Shown here: piece by piece, positions 16,435 through 26,243 of the stretch
Numbering within the stretch: position 1 is the first letter of the stretch
How the letters are laid out: every line of letters starts with the position of its first letter
NCBI GenBank assembly: GCA_016771945.1
Contig: QZLF01000002.1
Location: forward strand, 806,001 to 870,000
Reading direction: 5' to 3'
Length of the DNA stretch: 64,000 bases
From: Candidatus Leucobacter sulfamidivorax
GTDB taxonomy: Bacteria; Actinomycetota; Actinomycetes; Actinomycetales; Microbacteriaceae
The notes under the pieces: model-generated
Told to the model about the DNA's origin: nothing
The model's input: only the letters and a program-made list of their open reading frames with translations
Databases searched by the model: none
Position numbers and translations under genes: made by a program

Positions 16435-18744
16435 GTGGAGGGTCCTGAAATCAAGTTCGCCGAGACCGTTCTCGACAACGGCCGCTTCGGCAAGCGCACC
16501 ATCCGCTTCGAGACCGGTCGTCTCGCCCAGCAGGCGCAGGGCGCGGTCGCCGCGTACCTCGACGAGGAGACGATGCTCCTCTCGGCGACCAGCGCCTCCA
16601 AGCAGCCGAAGGAGCACTTCGACTTCTTCCCCCTGACCGTCGACGTCGAGGAGCGCTCGTACGCCGCCGGCAAGATCCCCGGCTCGTTCTTCCGCCGCGA
16701 GGGCCGCCCCTCGACCGAGGCGATCCTCGTCTGCCGTCTCATCGACCGCCCGCTGCGCCCGTCGTTCGTCGACGGCCTGCGCAACGAGGTGCAGATCGTC
16801 GTGACCGTGCTGTCGATCGCCCCGGGCGAGTTCTACGACGCCCTCGCGATCAACGCGGCCTCGGCGTCCACGCAGATCTCGGGCCTGCCCTTCTCGGGCC
16901 CCATCGCCGGCGTGCGCCTCGCGTTCATCCCCGGCACGGCGGGCAACGCCGATCAGTGGGTCGCGTTCCCGAACGTCGCCCAGCTCGAGGAGGCCGTCTT
17001 CGACCTCATGGTCGCCGGTCGCGTCGTCACCAAGGCCGACGGCTCCGAGGACGTCGCCATCATGATGGTCGAGGCCGAGGCGACCGAGGGTTCGTGGAAC
17101 CTCATCAAGGCCGGCGCCACGAAGCCCGACGAGGCCGTCGTGGCCCAGGGCCTCGAGGCTGCGAAGCCCTTCATCTCGCAGCTCGTGAAGGCCCAGGAGC
17201 AGCTCGCCGCGCAGTCGGCGAAGGAGATCCAGGCCTACCCGGTCTTCCTGCCCTACACCGACGAGGTCTACGCCGCGGTCGCGGCGCTCGCCGAGGGCGA
17301 GCTCACCGGCATCTACCAGATCGCCGACAAGCAGGAGCGCCAGGACGCCGACGACGCGCTGAAGGCGCGCGTCAAGGAGGCCGTGGCCGCCAAGGTCGAG
17401 GCGGGCGAGCTGCCGGCCGAGGCCGAGGGCCAGGTCTCCGCGGCTTACAAGTCGGTCACGAAGAAGATCGTGCGCGGCCGGATCCTCACCGAGGGCGCCC
17501 GCATCGACGGCCGTGGCCTGCGCGACATCCGTGCGCTCGACGCCGAGGTCCAGGTGATCCCGCGCGTGCACGGCTCGGCGATCTTCCAGCGCGGCGAGAC
17601 CCAGATCCTCGGAATCTCGACGCTCAACATGCTGAAGATGGAGCAGCAGATCGACTCGCTGTCGCCCGTGACCAGCAAGCGCTACCTGCACCACTACAAT
17701 TTCCCGCCCTACTCGACCGGTGAGACCGGCCGCGTGGGCAGCCCGAAGCGTCGCGAGATCGGCCATGGCTTCCTGGCCGAGCGAGCGCTCGTGCCGGTGC
17801 TGCCGGCCCGCGACGAGTTCCCGTACGCGATCCGTCAGGTCAGCGAGGCGCTGAGCTCGAACGGCTCGACCTCGATGGGCTCGGTCTGCGCCTCGACCCT
17901 GTCGCTGCTGAACGCGGGCGTGCCGCTGCGCGCGCCGGTCGCGGGCATCGCGATGGGCCTCGTCAGCGACGAGGTGAACGGTGAGACCCGCTACGCGACC
18001 CTGACCGATATCCTGGGCGCCGAGGATGCGCTCGGCGACATGGACTTCAAGGTCGCCGGCACCAGCGAGTTCGTCACCGCGCTGCAGCTCGACACCAAGC
18101 TCGACGGCATCCCCTCGGATGTGCTCGCGGGTGCGCTGTCGCAGGCGAAGGAGGCGCGCGCCACGATCCTCTCGGTCATGAACCAGGCGATCGACGCCCC
18201 CGACGAGATGGCGCCCACCGCGCCCCGGGTCATCAGCGTGCAGATCCCGGTCGACAAGATCGGCGAGCTCATCGGCCCGAAGGGCAAGACGATCAACGGC
18301 ATCCAGGACGAGACGGGCGCCGACATCTCGATCGACGACGACGGCACCGTGTACATCGGCGCGGTCGACGGACCTTCGGCAGAGGCGGCCCGCGCGCAGG
18401 TGAACGCGATCGCGAACCCGCAGAACCCCGAGGTCGGCGAGCAGTACCTCGGCACCGTCGTGAAGAACGCCGCCTTCGGCGCCTTCGTGTCGCTGCTGCC
18501 AGGCAAGGACGGTCTGCTGCACATCAGCGAGGTGCGCAAGCTCGCCGGCGGCAAGCGGATCGACTCGGTCGACGACGTGCTCTCGATCGGTCAGAAGATC
18601 CTCGTGAAGATCACGAAGGTCGACGACCGCGGGAAGCTCTCGCTCGAGCCCGTGCTCGAGGACGCCGCGGCGGAGGGCGCCGAGGCACCCGCCGAGGCCG
18701 AGGCCCCTGCCGAGGCTCCCGTCGAGGCCGCCGCAGCCGAGTAG
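16435..18744 (+). CDS. pnp: polyribonucleotide nucleotidyltransferase (PNPase)
   Basis: A 769-residue 3'-to-5' phosphorolytic exoribonuclease. The order is RNase PH domain 1, alpha-helical linker, RNase PH domain 2 ([27 protein letters not shown]-like active region), KH domain ([20 protein letters not shown]) and S1 domain ([24 protein letters not shown]). An Ala/Glu-rich tail of about 25 residues ends the protein. The GTG at 16435 has AAAGGAG upstream and gives the usual actinobacterial start [16 protein letters not shown]; earlier in-frame codons lie in the leader. The upstream partner rpsO, often adjacent, is not seen; an IS element lies there instead. Confidence 0.95.
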   Translation: MEGPEIKFAETVLDNGRFGKRTIRFETGRLAQQAQGAVAAYLDEETMLLSATSASKQPKEHFDFFPLTVDVEERSYAAGKIPGSFFRREGRPSTEAILVCRLIDRPLRPSFVDGLRNEVQIVVTVLSIAPGEFYDALAINAASASTQISGLPFSGPIAGVRLAFIPGTAGNADQWVAFPNVAQLEEAVFDLMVAGRVVTKADGSEDVAIMMVEAEATEGSWNLIKAGATKPDEAVVAQGLEAAKPFISQLVKAQEQLAAQSAKEIQAYPVFLPYTDEVYAAVAALAEGELTGIYQIADKQERQDADDALKARVKEAVAAKVEAGELPAEAEGQVSAAYKSVTKKIVRGRILTEGARIDGRGLRDIRALDAEVQVIPRVHGSAIFQRGETQILGISTLNMLKMEQQIDSLSPVTSKRYLHHYNFPPYSTGETGRVGSPKRREIGHGFLAERALVPVLPARDEFPYAIRQVSEALSSNGSTSMGSVCASTLSLLNAGVPLRAPVAGIAMGLVSDEVNGETRYATLTDILGAEDALGDMDFKVAGTSEFVTALQLDTKLDGIPSDVLAGALSQAKEARATILSVMNQAIDAPDEMAPTAPRVISVQIPVDKIGELIGPKGKTINGIQDETGADISIDDDGTVYIGAVDGPSAEAARAQVNAIANPQNPEVGEQYLGTVVKNAAFGAFVSLLPGKDGLLHISEVRKLAGGKRIDSVDDVLSIGQKILVKITKVDDRGKLSLEPVLEDAAAEGAEAPAEAEAPAEAPVEAAAAE

Positions 18745-18762
18745 TCGACAGCGGATCCGCGA

Positions 18763-18800
18763 GCGCCCGTCGCCCCACCTCGTGTGGAGGCGGCGGGCGC
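18763..18800 (+). terminator. pnp terminator
   Basis: GCGCCCGTCGCC (18763-18774) pairs with 18789-18800 with one G-U, and the inner CCAC/GTGG extends the stem. TTCGGCGTTCCCCTTT follows. Confidence 0.7.
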
Positions 18801-18945
18801 TTCGGCGTTCCCCTTTCCTCGCGTGCCGCTTCACCTCTCACACCTCTTACCCTGACCTCGCCCGCATCGAGAGTAGGGTTTCGCAGGTTCTTCCACGAGA
18901 AAACGTGCATTCTCCTTCTTTCGACGCACTCGCTCGGGGCGCCGA

Positions 18946-18951
18946 TAGGGT
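18946..18951 (+). promoter_or_regulatory. -10 element of the M16 peptidase gene (leaderless type)
   Basis: TAGGGT lies 6 nt before the GTG at 18958. Confidence 0.45.
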
Positions 18952-18957
18952 AGACCC

Positions 18958-20325
18958 GTGCCAGAGCCCCTGATCCTGCCCCTCGACCTGCCCGAACTCG
19001 AAGCCGATCTCGGCGGCGGCCTCATGCGCCGCACCGTGCATCCGAGCGGTCTGCGCGTGCTGACCGAGCGGATGCCGGGCGCGCGATCCGCCACCATCGG
19101 ATTCTGGGTGGGCGTCGGCTCCCGCGACGAGCAGGCCGAGCGCGACGACGCTCCCGGCAGCCTGGGGTCCACCCACTTCCTCGAGCATCTGCTCTTCAAG
19201 GGCACGGGCACCCGCGACGCCTACGAGATCGCGACGAGCTTCGACCGGATCGGGGCCGAGCACAACGCGCTCACCGCCAAGGAGTACACCTGCTACTACG
19301 CGAAGGTGCGCGACGCGGACGTCGAGGGCGCGGTGACCGTGCTCGCCGACATGGTCACGGGGTCGGTGATCGACGAGGGCGAGTTCGAGACCGAGCGGGG
19401 CGTGATCCTCGAGGAGCTCGCGATGGCCGCCGACGACCTCGCCGACGTCGCCAACGAGCGCTTCTTCGAGGCGGTGCTGGGCGAGCATCCGCTCGGCCGC
19501 CCGATCGGCGGCAACCCGGACACGATCCGCGCGGCGCGGCGCGGCGACGTCGTCGCGCACTACCTGGCCGAGTACGACCCGTCGACCCTCGTGGTGGCGG
19601 CGGCGGGCGCCGTGGATCACGACCGCCTGGTGGAGCAGGTGCTCGGGGCGCTGGGACTCGCGGGCGAGCGCTGGAGCACGACGGCGGATCGCGCGCCGCG
19701 GCGGCGCGCGGCGGGGGGTGCGCCTCCGCTCCAGCCGCTCACGGCGGTTGCGGATCCCGCGCTCAACGTCACCGAGCGCGAGAGCGAGCAGATCAACCTC
19801 ATGATCGGCGCGCCGGGGCTCCGGGCCGGCGACGACCGCCGCTTCGCCTTCGGCCTCATGAACTCGGTGCTCGGCGGGGGCATGTCGAGCCGGCTCTTCC
19901 AGGAGATCCGCGAGAAGCGCGGCCTCGCCTACACGGCCTACTCCTTCGGCGCGAGCTACAGCGACGGCGGCGTCTTCGGCATGTACGCGGGGACGTCGCC
20001 GGAGAAGGCGGCGGAGGTCGTCGAGCTCGCCCGTGCGGAGCTGGCGAAGGTGGCGGAGGCGGGCATCACCGAGGAGGAGCACGAGCGCGCGCTCGGCCAG
20101 GTCGCGGGATCCATGGCCCTCGCCCTCGAGGACAGCGACACCCGCATGGGCCGTCTCGCCCGGGCCGAGCTGGGCACGGGCGAGCTGCTGACCCTCGACG
20201 CCTCGCTCGAGCGCTTCCAGTCGGTCACGTCGGCGGAGATCCGCGAGATCGCGGCGACGATCGCGGCGCTGCCGCAGACCGTGGTCGCGGTCGGCGACGT
20301 CGCGCACAGCAGCCTCGCGGTGTAG
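18958..20325 (+). CDS. M16 family zinc metallopeptidase (PepR-like)
   Basis: A 455-residue pitrilysin-type protease. The inverted zinc motif HxxEH is HFLEH (His73, Glu76, His77), and the third ligand lies in the ERGVILEELAMAADD segment about 75 residues later. The second half is the usual inactive M16_C domain with FQEIREKRGLAYTAYSF. The location directly after pnp is the standard actinobacterial pnp-pepR arrangement. Substrate unknown; probably a cytoplasmic or processing peptidase. Confidence 0.9.
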   Translation: MPEPLILPLDLPELEADLGGGLMRRTVHPSGLRVLTERMPGARSATIGFWVGVGSRDEQAERDDAPGSLGSTHFLEHLLFKGTGTRDAYEIATSFDRIGAEHNALTAKEYTCYYAKVRDADVEGAVTVLADMVTGSVIDEGEFETERGVILEELAMAADDLADVANERFFEAVLGEHPLGRPIGGNPDTIRAARRGDVVAHYLAEYDPSTLVVAAAGAVDHDRLVEQVLGALGLAGERWSTTADRAPRRRAAGGAPPLQPLTAVADPALNVTERESEQINLMIGAPGLRAGDDRRFAFGLMNSVLGGGMSSRLFQEIREKRGLAYTAYSFGASYSDGGVFGMYAGTSPEKAAEVVELARAELAKVAEAGITEEEHERALGQVAGSMALALEDSDTRMGRLARAELGTGELLTLDASLERFQSVTSAEIREIAATIAALPQTVVAVGDVAHSSLAV

Positions 20326-20341
20326 GCGGAACCCGCCCCGG

Positions 20342-20347
20342 TACGCT
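20342..20347 (+). promoter_or_regulatory. dapB -10 element (leaderless type)
   Basis: TACGCT lies 6 nt before the ATG at 20354. Confidence 0.4.
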
Positions 20348-20353
20348 GGAGGC

Positions 20354-21118
20354 ATGTCGCTCATCGCCGTCTCAGGAGCCCGGGGCCGCCTCGGCTCGCT
20401 CGTCTGCCAGGTGATCGAGGATCACCCGGCATTCACGCTCGGGGCGCAGCTCTCGAGCGCGTCCGGGCCCGACGCGGGGGCCGACGCGGCGATCCTCTTC
20501 GACGTGAGTCACCCCGACGCCTCGCCCGGCATCGTCGAACGGGCGCTGCGCCGCGGCCAGCGGGTGATCGTCGGCACGAGCGGCTGGTCCGCCGAGCGAC
20601 TCGCGTCCTTGCGCGTGCTGATGGACGAGCTGCCGGGCAGCGCCGCCATCGTCGTGCCGAACTTCTCGCTCGGATCGGTGATCGGCACGACGCTCGCGCG
20701 GGTCGCCGCCCCCTATTTCGACGGCGTCGAGATCGTCGAGGCCCACCACCCGGGCAAGGTCGACTCGCCGAGCGGCACGGCCGTGCGCACCGCCGAGCTC
20801 ATCGCCGAGGCCAGGGGAGGGGAGGCCCTCGACGCGCCCTTCGCCGATCAGCCGGCGCGCGGGCAGCTGGTCGCGGGCGTGCCCGTGCACAGCCTGCGGC
20901 TCGCGGGCGTCATCGCCCGTCAGGAGGTGCGCTTCGGCGGCAGCGGCGAGGTGCTCACGATCACGCACGACACGCACTCGAACGACTCGTACCGCGCGGG
21001 CATCCGCGCCGCCATCGAGGCGATCGGATCGGCCTCCGGGCTGACGGTCGGCCTCGACCGGGTGCTGGGCATCGACCGGGTGCCGGGCGCCGACCCGGGG
21101 CGCGGCGGCGCCGCATGA
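20354..21118 (+). CDS. dapB: 4-hydroxy-tetrahydrodipicolinate reductase
   Basis: A 254-residue NAD(P)H-dependent reductase of the lysine/diaminopimelate pathway, acting after DapA (26244-27221). The nucleotide-binding motif is VSGARGRLG (residues 6-14), and the catalytic signature EAHHPGKVDSPSGTA carries the conserved His-His and Lys. The C-terminal substrate-binding domain is complete. It overlaps the next gene by ATGA. dapB and dapA are in the same block but separated by eight other genes. Confidence 0.96.
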   Translation: MSLIAVSGARGRLGSLVCQVIEDHPAFTLGAQLSSASGPDAGADAAILFDVSHPDASPGIVERALRRGQRVIVGTSGWSAERLASLRVLMDELPGSAAIVVPNFSLGSVIGTTLARVAAPYFDGVEIVEAHHPGKVDSPSGTAVRTAELIAEARGGEALDAPFADQPARGQLVAGVPVHSLRLAGVIARQEVRFGGSGEVLTITHDTHSNDSYRAGIRAAIEAIGSASGLTVGLDRVLGIDRVPGADPGRGGAA

Positions 21119-21579
21119 GCGCGCGGACCCGCGCGATCGTCGGCGTCGCGGTCATGAGCGTGCTGCTCGTGCTCTACTTCGTCTTCGCCGGGGTGCGGGC
21201 GGTCGCCCTGCTCGCCTCGGGCACGCCCGTGGCCATCGCGATGGGGGTCGCGCTCATCGTGCTGCCGCTCATCGGCGCCTGGGCGCTCGCGCGCGAGCTG
21301 ATCTTCGGCATGCGCTCCACCGCGCTGGTCGACGAGCTCGATCGGCAGGACCTGCTGCCCGACGACCTCGGCGAGGCCACCCCGACGGGCCGCGCCGACC
21401 GCGACACCGCGGACGCGGTCTTCGCCCGCTACCGGGAGGAGACGGAGGCCGAGCCCGACGACTGGCGCTCCTGGGCGCGGCTCGGCATCGTCTACGACGC
21501 CTGCTGCGATCGGAAGCGCGCTCGCGCGGCGATGCGAGAGGCGATCTCCCGCAGGCGCGGCGGTCCGGAGCGCCCATGA
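21115..21579 (+). CDS. membrane protein with C-terminal TPR-like helix pair
   Basis: A 154-residue protein. Two membrane segments (about residues 8-28 and 40-62) precede a soluble tail. The tail contains [31 protein letters not shown], with the spacing of one TPR unit. It is coupled to dapB by ATGA and to the GGDEF gene by another short overlap, so the three form one operon. Similar proteins often follow dapB in this family of bacteria, but their function is unknown to me. Confidence 0.72.
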   Translation: MSARTRAIVGVAVMSVLLVLYFVFAGVRAVALLASGTPVAIAMGVALIVLPLIGAWALARELIFGMRSTALVDELDRQDLLPDDLGEATPTGRADRDTADAVFARYREETEAEPDDWRSWARLGIVYDACCDRKRARAAMREAISRRRGGPERP

Positions 21580-22523
21580 AGCGGCTCCTGGAGCGCCAAT
21601 CGGATCTCTCGATCGCCTCGGCGCTGTTCTACCTGGCGGGCGGCGTCCTCTCGGTGCTGTCGATCACGGTCTTCCACGACGGCACGCACCGGCCGAACCC
21701 GGTCCGGCCCTTCGTCGCGGTCGCCTCGTTCGGGCTCGCCGTCGCGTTCATCGTGCGCGGGCGCGCCTTCAACCGCACTCTGGCGCTCGTGCTGCTCTGC
21801 GTGAGCGCGATGTTCGTGCTCGGACTCGTGTTCATCGCGTCGACCGAGCTGCGCGCGATGAACTCGGGGCTGCTGTTCTACACGATCCTCGTCTACCTCG
21901 TCTGGTTCGGGCCCATGTGGCTCGCCCGGGTGTTCGGATACGGCTGGCTCGCCGTCTACTGCACGGTGGTGGCGATCAGGTTCAGCGAGGAGGCCCCGCT
22001 CTTCCTCTCGACGCTCGTCATCACCACGGTGATCCTCGGCGAGCTCGTCGGCATCTACAAGAACCGCCTCGAGGCGTCGAGCCTCACCGATCCGCTCTGC
22101 GAGGTCTGGAACAAGCGGACCTTCGAGGCGGCGCTCGCGAAGACCGTCGCGTCGGCGCATCGGGGCGGCCGGCCGCTCAGCCTCATGTACCTCGACCTCG
22201 ACGGCTTCAAAGAGGTGAACGACAGCCTCGGTCACGCGGAGGGCGACAGGATCCTGCGCGACTTCGCGCGGACGATCGAGGCGAACGTCCGCACGCAGGA
22301 CGTCTTCGGCCGACTCGGCGGCGACGAGTTCGCGCTGCTGCTGCCGGACACGACGCTCGAGGAGGCGGAGCGGATCGGCCGGCGCCTGCAGAGCGTCGCG
22401 ACCCTGACCGCATGGTCGTTCGGCGCGGCTCAGCTGCTGCGACGCGAGAGCGTGGAGCAGTTCACTGCCCGCGCGGACGCGCTCATGCTCGCGCGCAAGC
22501 GCCTGCGCCGGGCGGCCGGATAG
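21576..22523 (+). CDS. membrane-bound GGDEF protein (probable diguanylate cyclase)
   Basis: A 315-residue protein. Five or six membrane helices fill residues 10-165 (a MASE-like sensor of unknown ligand). A GGDEF domain follows, with the intact signature GGDEF at 248-252 and the substrate segment [18 protein letters not shown] sits five residues before the signature and fits the RxxD product-inhibition site. It should make cyclic di-GMP and be feedback-inhibited. No EAL or HD-GYP phosphodiesterase is nearby. It overlaps the upstream gene and precedes thyA, which has its own -10. Confidence 0.88.
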   Translation: MKRLLERQSDLSIASALFYLAGGVLSVLSITVFHDGTHRPNPVRPFVAVASFGLAVAFIVRGRAFNRTLALVLLCVSAMFVLGLVFIASTELRAMNSGLLFYTILVYLVWFGPMWLARVFGYGWLAVYCTVVAIRFSEEAPLFLSTLVITTVILGELVGIYKNRLEASSLTDPLCEVWNKRTFEAALAKTVASAHRGGRPLSLMYLDLDGFKEVNDSLGHAEGDRILRDFARTIEANVRTQDVFGRLGGDEFALLLPDTTLEEAERIGRRLQSVATLTAWSFGAAQLLRRESVEQFTARADALMLARKRLRRAAG

Positions 22524-22536
22524 CCCGGGCGGCCGG

Positions 22537-22542
22537 TAGTCT
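22537..22542 (+). promoter_or_regulatory. thyA -10 element (leaderless type)
   Basis: TAGTCT lies 7 nt before the ATG at 22550. Confidence 0.45.
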
Positions 22543-22549
22543 GGACTGC

Positions 22550-23362
22550 ATGGCCGAGACCCCAGCGATTCCCACCCCGTACGAGGACCTGCTGCGCGAG
22601 GTCTTCGAGCACGGCACCCCGAAGGCGGATCGCACGGGCACCGGGACGCGGAGCCTCTTCGGCAAGCAGATCCGCTTCGACCTGGCCGACGCCTTCCCGC
22701 TCATCACGACCAAGCGCGTGCACTTCAAATCGGTGGCCTACGAGCTGCTGTGGTTCCTGCGGGGCGAGGGCAACACCGCCTATCTGCGCGAGCACGGCGT
22801 CACGATCTGGGACGAGTGGGCCGACGAGCACGGCGATCTCGGGCCGGTCTACGGCGTGCAGTGGCGCTCCTGGCCGACGCCCGACGGGGGGCACATCGAC
22901 CAGATCGCGCAGGTGGTCGAGCAGATCCGCGCGAACCCCGATTCCCGCCGCCACCTCGTCTCGGCCTGGAACGTCGCCGAGCTCGACGAGATGGCGCTCA
23001 TGCCGTGCCACGCCTTCTTCCAGTTCTACGTCGCCGACGGCCGGCTCAGCTGCCAGCTGTACCAGCGCTCGGCGGACATGTTCCTCGGCGTGCCCTTCAA
23101 CATCGCCTCCTACGCGCTGCTCACGCTCATGATCGCGCAGCAGACCGGCCTCGAGCCGGGCGAGTTCATCTGGACCGGCGGCGACTGCCACATCTACGAC
23201 AACCACGTCGAGCAGGTGCGCGAGCAGCTCTCGCGGGAGCCCTACCCGTACCCCCGCATCGAGATCGCGAGGCGCGACTCGATCTTCGACTACGAGTTCG
23301 AGGACTTCACCCTGCTGGGCTACGAGCACCACCCGGGCATCAAGGCCCCCGTCGCCGTCTGA
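22550..23362 (+). CDS. thyA: thymidylate synthase (ThyA type)
   Basis: A 270-residue enzyme that methylates dUMP to dTMP with methylenetetrahydrofolate, producing dihydrofolate. The catalytic Cys153 is in [11 protein letters not shown], and the dUMP-binding segment [20 protein letters not shown] and [14 protein letters not shown] follow. The length is normal. It is close to folA (24192-24689), which recycles the dihydrofolate it makes. Confidence 0.97.
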   Translation: MAETPAIPTPYEDLLREVFEHGTPKADRTGTGTRSLFGKQIRFDLADAFPLITTKRVHFKSVAYELLWFLRGEGNTAYLREHGVTIWDEWADEHGDLGPVYGVQWRSWPTPDGGHIDQIAQVVEQIRANPDSRRHLVSAWNVAELDEMALMPCHAFFQFYVADGRLSCQLYQRSADMFLGVPFNIASYALLTLMIAQQTGLEPGEFIWTGGDCHIYDNHVEQVREQLSREPYPYPRIEIARRDSIFDYEFEDFTLLGYEHHPGIKAPVAV

Positions 23363-23369
23363 GGGCGAC

Positions 23370-24173
23370 GTGCCCCGCACCATGTCCTCCGAGGTGTTCG
23401 TCGACGAGCACCTGGATCTGCCGCGGCGGAAGCGGAAGCCGATGCCCGCCGGGCTGGAGTTCGCCGTCACCCGGCTCATGCTGATCCCGATCGCCCTCCC
23501 CGCCCTGTGGGCGATCTTCTGGGCGAGGTCGCTGACCGAGCGGGCGGTATGCCTGCTGCTCGTCGCGGCGCTCCTCGTGCCGTACTTCCGATTCGGATCG
23601 AGCGGGACGTTCGACCCCGCGCGCACCGTGCGCTACGCCCGCGACGAGCCGCGGCTGCGCTTCGTCTTCCGGCGGCGGGGCGATCTGATCGGGCTGCTCG
23701 GCGCGGCGATCGCCTGCGGTCTGCTCGGCGGGGCCATGCTGATCGATGCGTGGCCGCGCGCCGGCGCCGCGGCGGGTGCAGGTGCGGGTGCGGAAGCCGG
23801 CACCGCCCTGCTCTGGGCGGGGGCGGTGATCCTCTGCCTCGGCGTCGTCCTGGCCGTCTGCGCGCTGGTCCGCGTGCGCGTGCCGCGGGGGCTCGCGCTG
23901 GATCCCGGCGGGATCGCGGCGCGGCGCGGCGGGCGCGAGGAGCGATGGGGCTGGGGGCAGGTGGCCGGGGCCGCGGCGGTGCGCCGCCGGGGCCGGCGCG
24001 CGATCCGCATCGAGGTCGGGGAGGACCGCCCGGTCGTGGTCTCCGCGGCCGAGATGGGCTCGTCGGCGGAGCTCGTGGCGGCGATCATCGGCTTCTACCG
24101 GGAGCGCCGGGAGCTGCGCCGCAGCCTCGACGACCCCTTCGATGCGATCGAGACGTTCGAGATGAAGGACTGA
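23370..24173 (+). CDS. membrane protein with PH-like C-terminal region
   Basis: A 267-residue protein. A basic N-terminal stretch (LPRRKRKPMPAG) is followed by about four hydrophobic segments: two near 30-68 and two near 105-170, with an Ala/Gly-rich loop between the last two. The cytoplasmic tail alternates short strands (RAIRIEVGEDRPVVVSAAEMG) and ends in a helix with the acidic terminus DDPFDAIETFEMKD. The layout resembles bacterial PH-domain membrane proteins but I cannot assign it firmly. It sits 7 nt after thyA and 18 nt before folA, so it is likely co-transcribed with them. Confidence 0.65.
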   Translation: MPRTMSSEVFVDEHLDLPRRKRKPMPAGLEFAVTRLMLIPIALPALWAIFWARSLTERAVCLLLVAALLVPYFRFGSSGTFDPARTVRYARDEPRLRFVFRRRGDLIGLLGAAIACGLLGGAMLIDAWPRAGAAAGAGAGAEAGTALLWAGAVILCLGVVLAVCALVRVRVPRGLALDPGGIAARRGGREERWGWGQVAGAAAVRRRGRRAIRIEVGEDRPVVVSAAEMGSSAELVAAIIGFYRERRELRRSLDDPFDAIETFEMKD

Positions 24174-24191
24174 ACGGTGCATAGTGGAAGC

Positions 24192-24689
24192 ATGCGCATC
24201 GGGATGATCTGGGCCGAGGCCCGCGGCGGAGCGATCGGGCGGGCCGGGGTCATGCCCTGGCACCTGCCCGAGGACCTGGCCCACTTCAAGGAGGTCACGC
24301 TCGGCTCGCCCGTGGTGATGGGCCGCCGCACCTGGGAGTCGCTGCCCGAGCGATTCAGGCCGCTGCCCGGCCGGGAGAACGTCGTCGTGACGCGGGATCG
24401 CTCCTACGCGGCGTCCGGGGCGACGGTCGTGTCGTCGCTCGACGAGGTGATGGGAGCGGCGGCGGATCCCGCGCTCGACCTCCTGTGGGTGATCGGCGGC
24501 GGCGAGCTCTACCGCGCGGCGATGCCCTACGCCTCCGAGCTCGTCGTGACGCGGATCGAGCTCGACGTGCCCGATGCCGACACCTTCGCACCCGAGATCG
24601 GCCCCGAGTGGAGACTCGTCGACGCGGGGGAGCCCCGGGTGTCGAAGACCGGGCTCGGCTACCGCTTCGAACGGTGGGCGCGGGCCTGA
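24192..24689 (+). CDS. folA: dihydrofolate reductase
   Basis: A 165-residue enzyme that reduces dihydrofolate to tetrahydrofolate with NADPH, closing the cycle with ThyA. Recognisable parts are MIWAEARGGAIGRAGVMPWHLPEDLAHFKEVT (Trp and Asp/Glu region of the active site), VVMGRRTWESLP (cofactor binding) and VIGGGELYRAAM. The ATG at 24192 is preferred over the GTG at 24177 because MRIGMIWAEARG fits the family and CATAGT lies 6 nt upstream. Confidence 0.95.
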   Translation: MRIGMIWAEARGGAIGRAGVMPWHLPEDLAHFKEVTLGSPVVMGRRTWESLPERFRPLPGRENVVVTRDRSYAASGATVVSSLDEVMGAAADPALDLLWVIGGGELYRAAMPYASELVVTRIELDVPDADTFAPEIGPEWRLVDAGEPRVSKTGLGYRFERWARA

Positions 24690-24692
24690 GCC

Positions 24693-25571
24693 GTGCGGTA
24701 CATCGAGCTCTCCGCGCCGTCCTCGTTCCCGGGCTCGGACGCGGTGCTCGCCCTCTGGTATCTCGAGACCCCGCGGAGCCACCCGTTCGAGCGGGTGCTG
24801 CCCCTGCCGTCCACCGAGCTGATCGTCAACCTCTCCGATCCCTACGAGGTGATCGCACCCGAGTCGCCGCCCGCGCCGACGCCGCAGGTGTTCCTGACGG
24901 GGGTGCGCGATCGGATCATCGGTTTCCGCAATCCGCGTCGCCTCCGGCATTTCGGCATGCGCTTCTCCCTCGAGGGCGTCTCGAGAATCGGCGTCGTGCC
25001 GGGCGACGGGGTATCGGCCGTCCCCGACGGACTCGCGCAGCGACTGCTCGCCGAGATCCCCCGGAGCATGCGGCGAGGCCCGCTGCAGAGCGGTTCCCCC
25101 GACGATGACGCCGTTCGACAGTGCCTGGAGGCGCTGGCGCGAGTGCTCGCCGCTGCGCTCGAGCCGGAGTCCGAGGCCCACCGCACCGTGCGCGCCGCGC
25201 TCGGAATCCTCACGCAGGATCCCACGACCGGGCTCGGAGGGATCGCCGACGGGCTCGGCATCTCCCACAAGACCCTGATCTCCAGGTTCCGGTCGACCAC
25301 CGGGAGCACGCCCTCGCGCATCGCGCGCCTGCTCATGGTGCATCGCCTGCTCGGCGGTCTTCCCGCGCGCAGCGAGCCGTGGACCTGGACCGAGGTCGTC
25401 GCCGAGAGCCCGTTCGCCGATCAGTCGCACTTCATCCGCGCCTTCAGGCGAGCGACCGGGCTCAGTCCCCGCGAATATCTCGCCGCGCTCTCGGAGTCGA
25501 GCTACGACACCCCGTACTTCATCGGGTCCTCAGCCGAAGAGGCCGAGCCGGAGGGAGCCGCGCCGAGGTAA
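24693..25571 (+). CDS. AraC family transcriptional regulator
   Basis: A 292-residue regulator. The N-terminal domain (about 1-110) has the PLPSTELIVNLSDPYEV pattern seen in AraC proteins with a DUF6597-type sensor. The C-terminal region (about 170-280) has two helix-turn-helix motifs, ending GLGGIADGLGISHKTLISRF and FADQSHFIRAFRRATGLSPREYL. The GTG start is 3 nt after folA. A/T-ending codons are somewhat more common than in folA, which fits later acquisition. The ligand and targets are unknown. Confidence 0.88.
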   Translation: MRYIELSAPSSFPGSDAVLALWYLETPRSHPFERVLPLPSTELIVNLSDPYEVIAPESPPAPTPQVFLTGVRDRIIGFRNPRRLRHFGMRFSLEGVSRIGVVPGDGVSAVPDGLAQRLLAEIPRSMRRGPLQSGSPDDDAVRQCLEALARVLAAALEPESEAHRTVRAALGILTQDPTTGLGGIADGLGISHKTLISRFRSTTGSTPSRIARLLMVHRLLGGLPARSEPWTWTEVVAESPFADQSHFIRAFRRATGLSPREYLAALSESSYDTPYFIGSSAEEAEPEGAAPR

Positions 25572-25604
25572 AACGCGTTCAATCGGGGCGGGCCTCGCCG
25601 ACGG

Positions 25605-25610
25605 CATACT
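25605..25610 (+). promoter_or_regulatory. -10 candidate for the DUF4287/DUF5655 gene
   Basis: CATACT lies 23 nt before the ATG at 25634; GAGGAGAGG follows as ribosome binding site. Confidence 0.35.
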
Positions 25611-25633
25611 TGCCGCCGAGGAGAGGAACGCCC

Positions 25634-26194
25634 ATGGACATCGATCGAGCCGTCGAAACGCAGCTGCAGAACATCGAACGAGCGACCGGGACGAGCAGAG
25701 CCCAATGGTTCGAGCGGATCCGCGGGCAACGCGCGCAGGGTCTCACGCACGGCCGGCTCGTCGGCTGGCTGAAGTCGGAGCACGGGCTCACCCACGGCAA
25801 TGCGAACCTGCTCGTCCGGCTCTCCGCGGAGGACGGCGATCCGGATCCCTCGGCGCTCGTGGAGCAGCAGTACCGGGGAGCGAAGGCGGGACTCAGACCG
25901 ATCTACGAGTCGCTCGTGCAGTTCGCGCGCTCGCTCGGCCCGGACGTCGTCGTCGATCCCAAGAAGACCGGCGTCGCCCTGCGGCGCAACCGGGTGTTCG
26001 CCGTCATCACCCCCGCCGCGAGGGATCGCATCGACCTCGGGTTGAAACTCGACGACCGGGCGGGCGGAGGAAGGCTGGAGGCCGACGGCGGCATGTGCAC
26101 GCATCGGGTGCGCATCGCATCGCCCGATCAATTCGACGACGAGCTCCGGGGCTGGATCGGGGAGGCCTACGGACTGGCGGGACTGAGAGGGTGA
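25634..26194 (+). CDS. DUF4287 plus DUF5655 domain protein
   Basis: A 186-residue soluble protein. The N-terminal DUF4287 part contains GTSRAQWFERIRGQ and THGRLVGWLKSEHGLTHGNANLL. The C-terminal DUF5655 part contains RPIYESLVQFARSLG, VDPKKTGVALRRNRVFAVITP and a final Trp-containing helix. The domain pair is common in actinobacteria and has no established function. GAGGAGAGG precedes the ATG. It stands alone between the AraC gene and dapA. Confidence 0.85.
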   Translation: MDIDRAVETQLQNIERATGTSRAQWFERIRGQRAQGLTHGRLVGWLKSEHGLTHGNANLLVRLSAEDGDPDPSALVEQQYRGAKAGLRPIYESLVQFARSLGPDVVVDPKKTGVALRRNRVFAVITPAARDRIDLGLKLDDRAGGGRLEADGGMCTHRVRIASPDQFDDELRGWIGEAYGLAGLRG

Positions 26195-26231
26195 GACGGC
26201 CCCTCGTCTCGTCGCCCGTCGCGCCGTCGGA

Positions 26232-26237
26232 TACCCT
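26232..26237 (+). promoter_or_regulatory. dapA -10 element (leaderless type)
   Basis: TACCCT lies 6 nt before the GTG at 26244; TATAGG overlaps the next few bases and is a weaker alternative. Confidence 0.35.
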
Positions 26238-26243
26238 GTATAG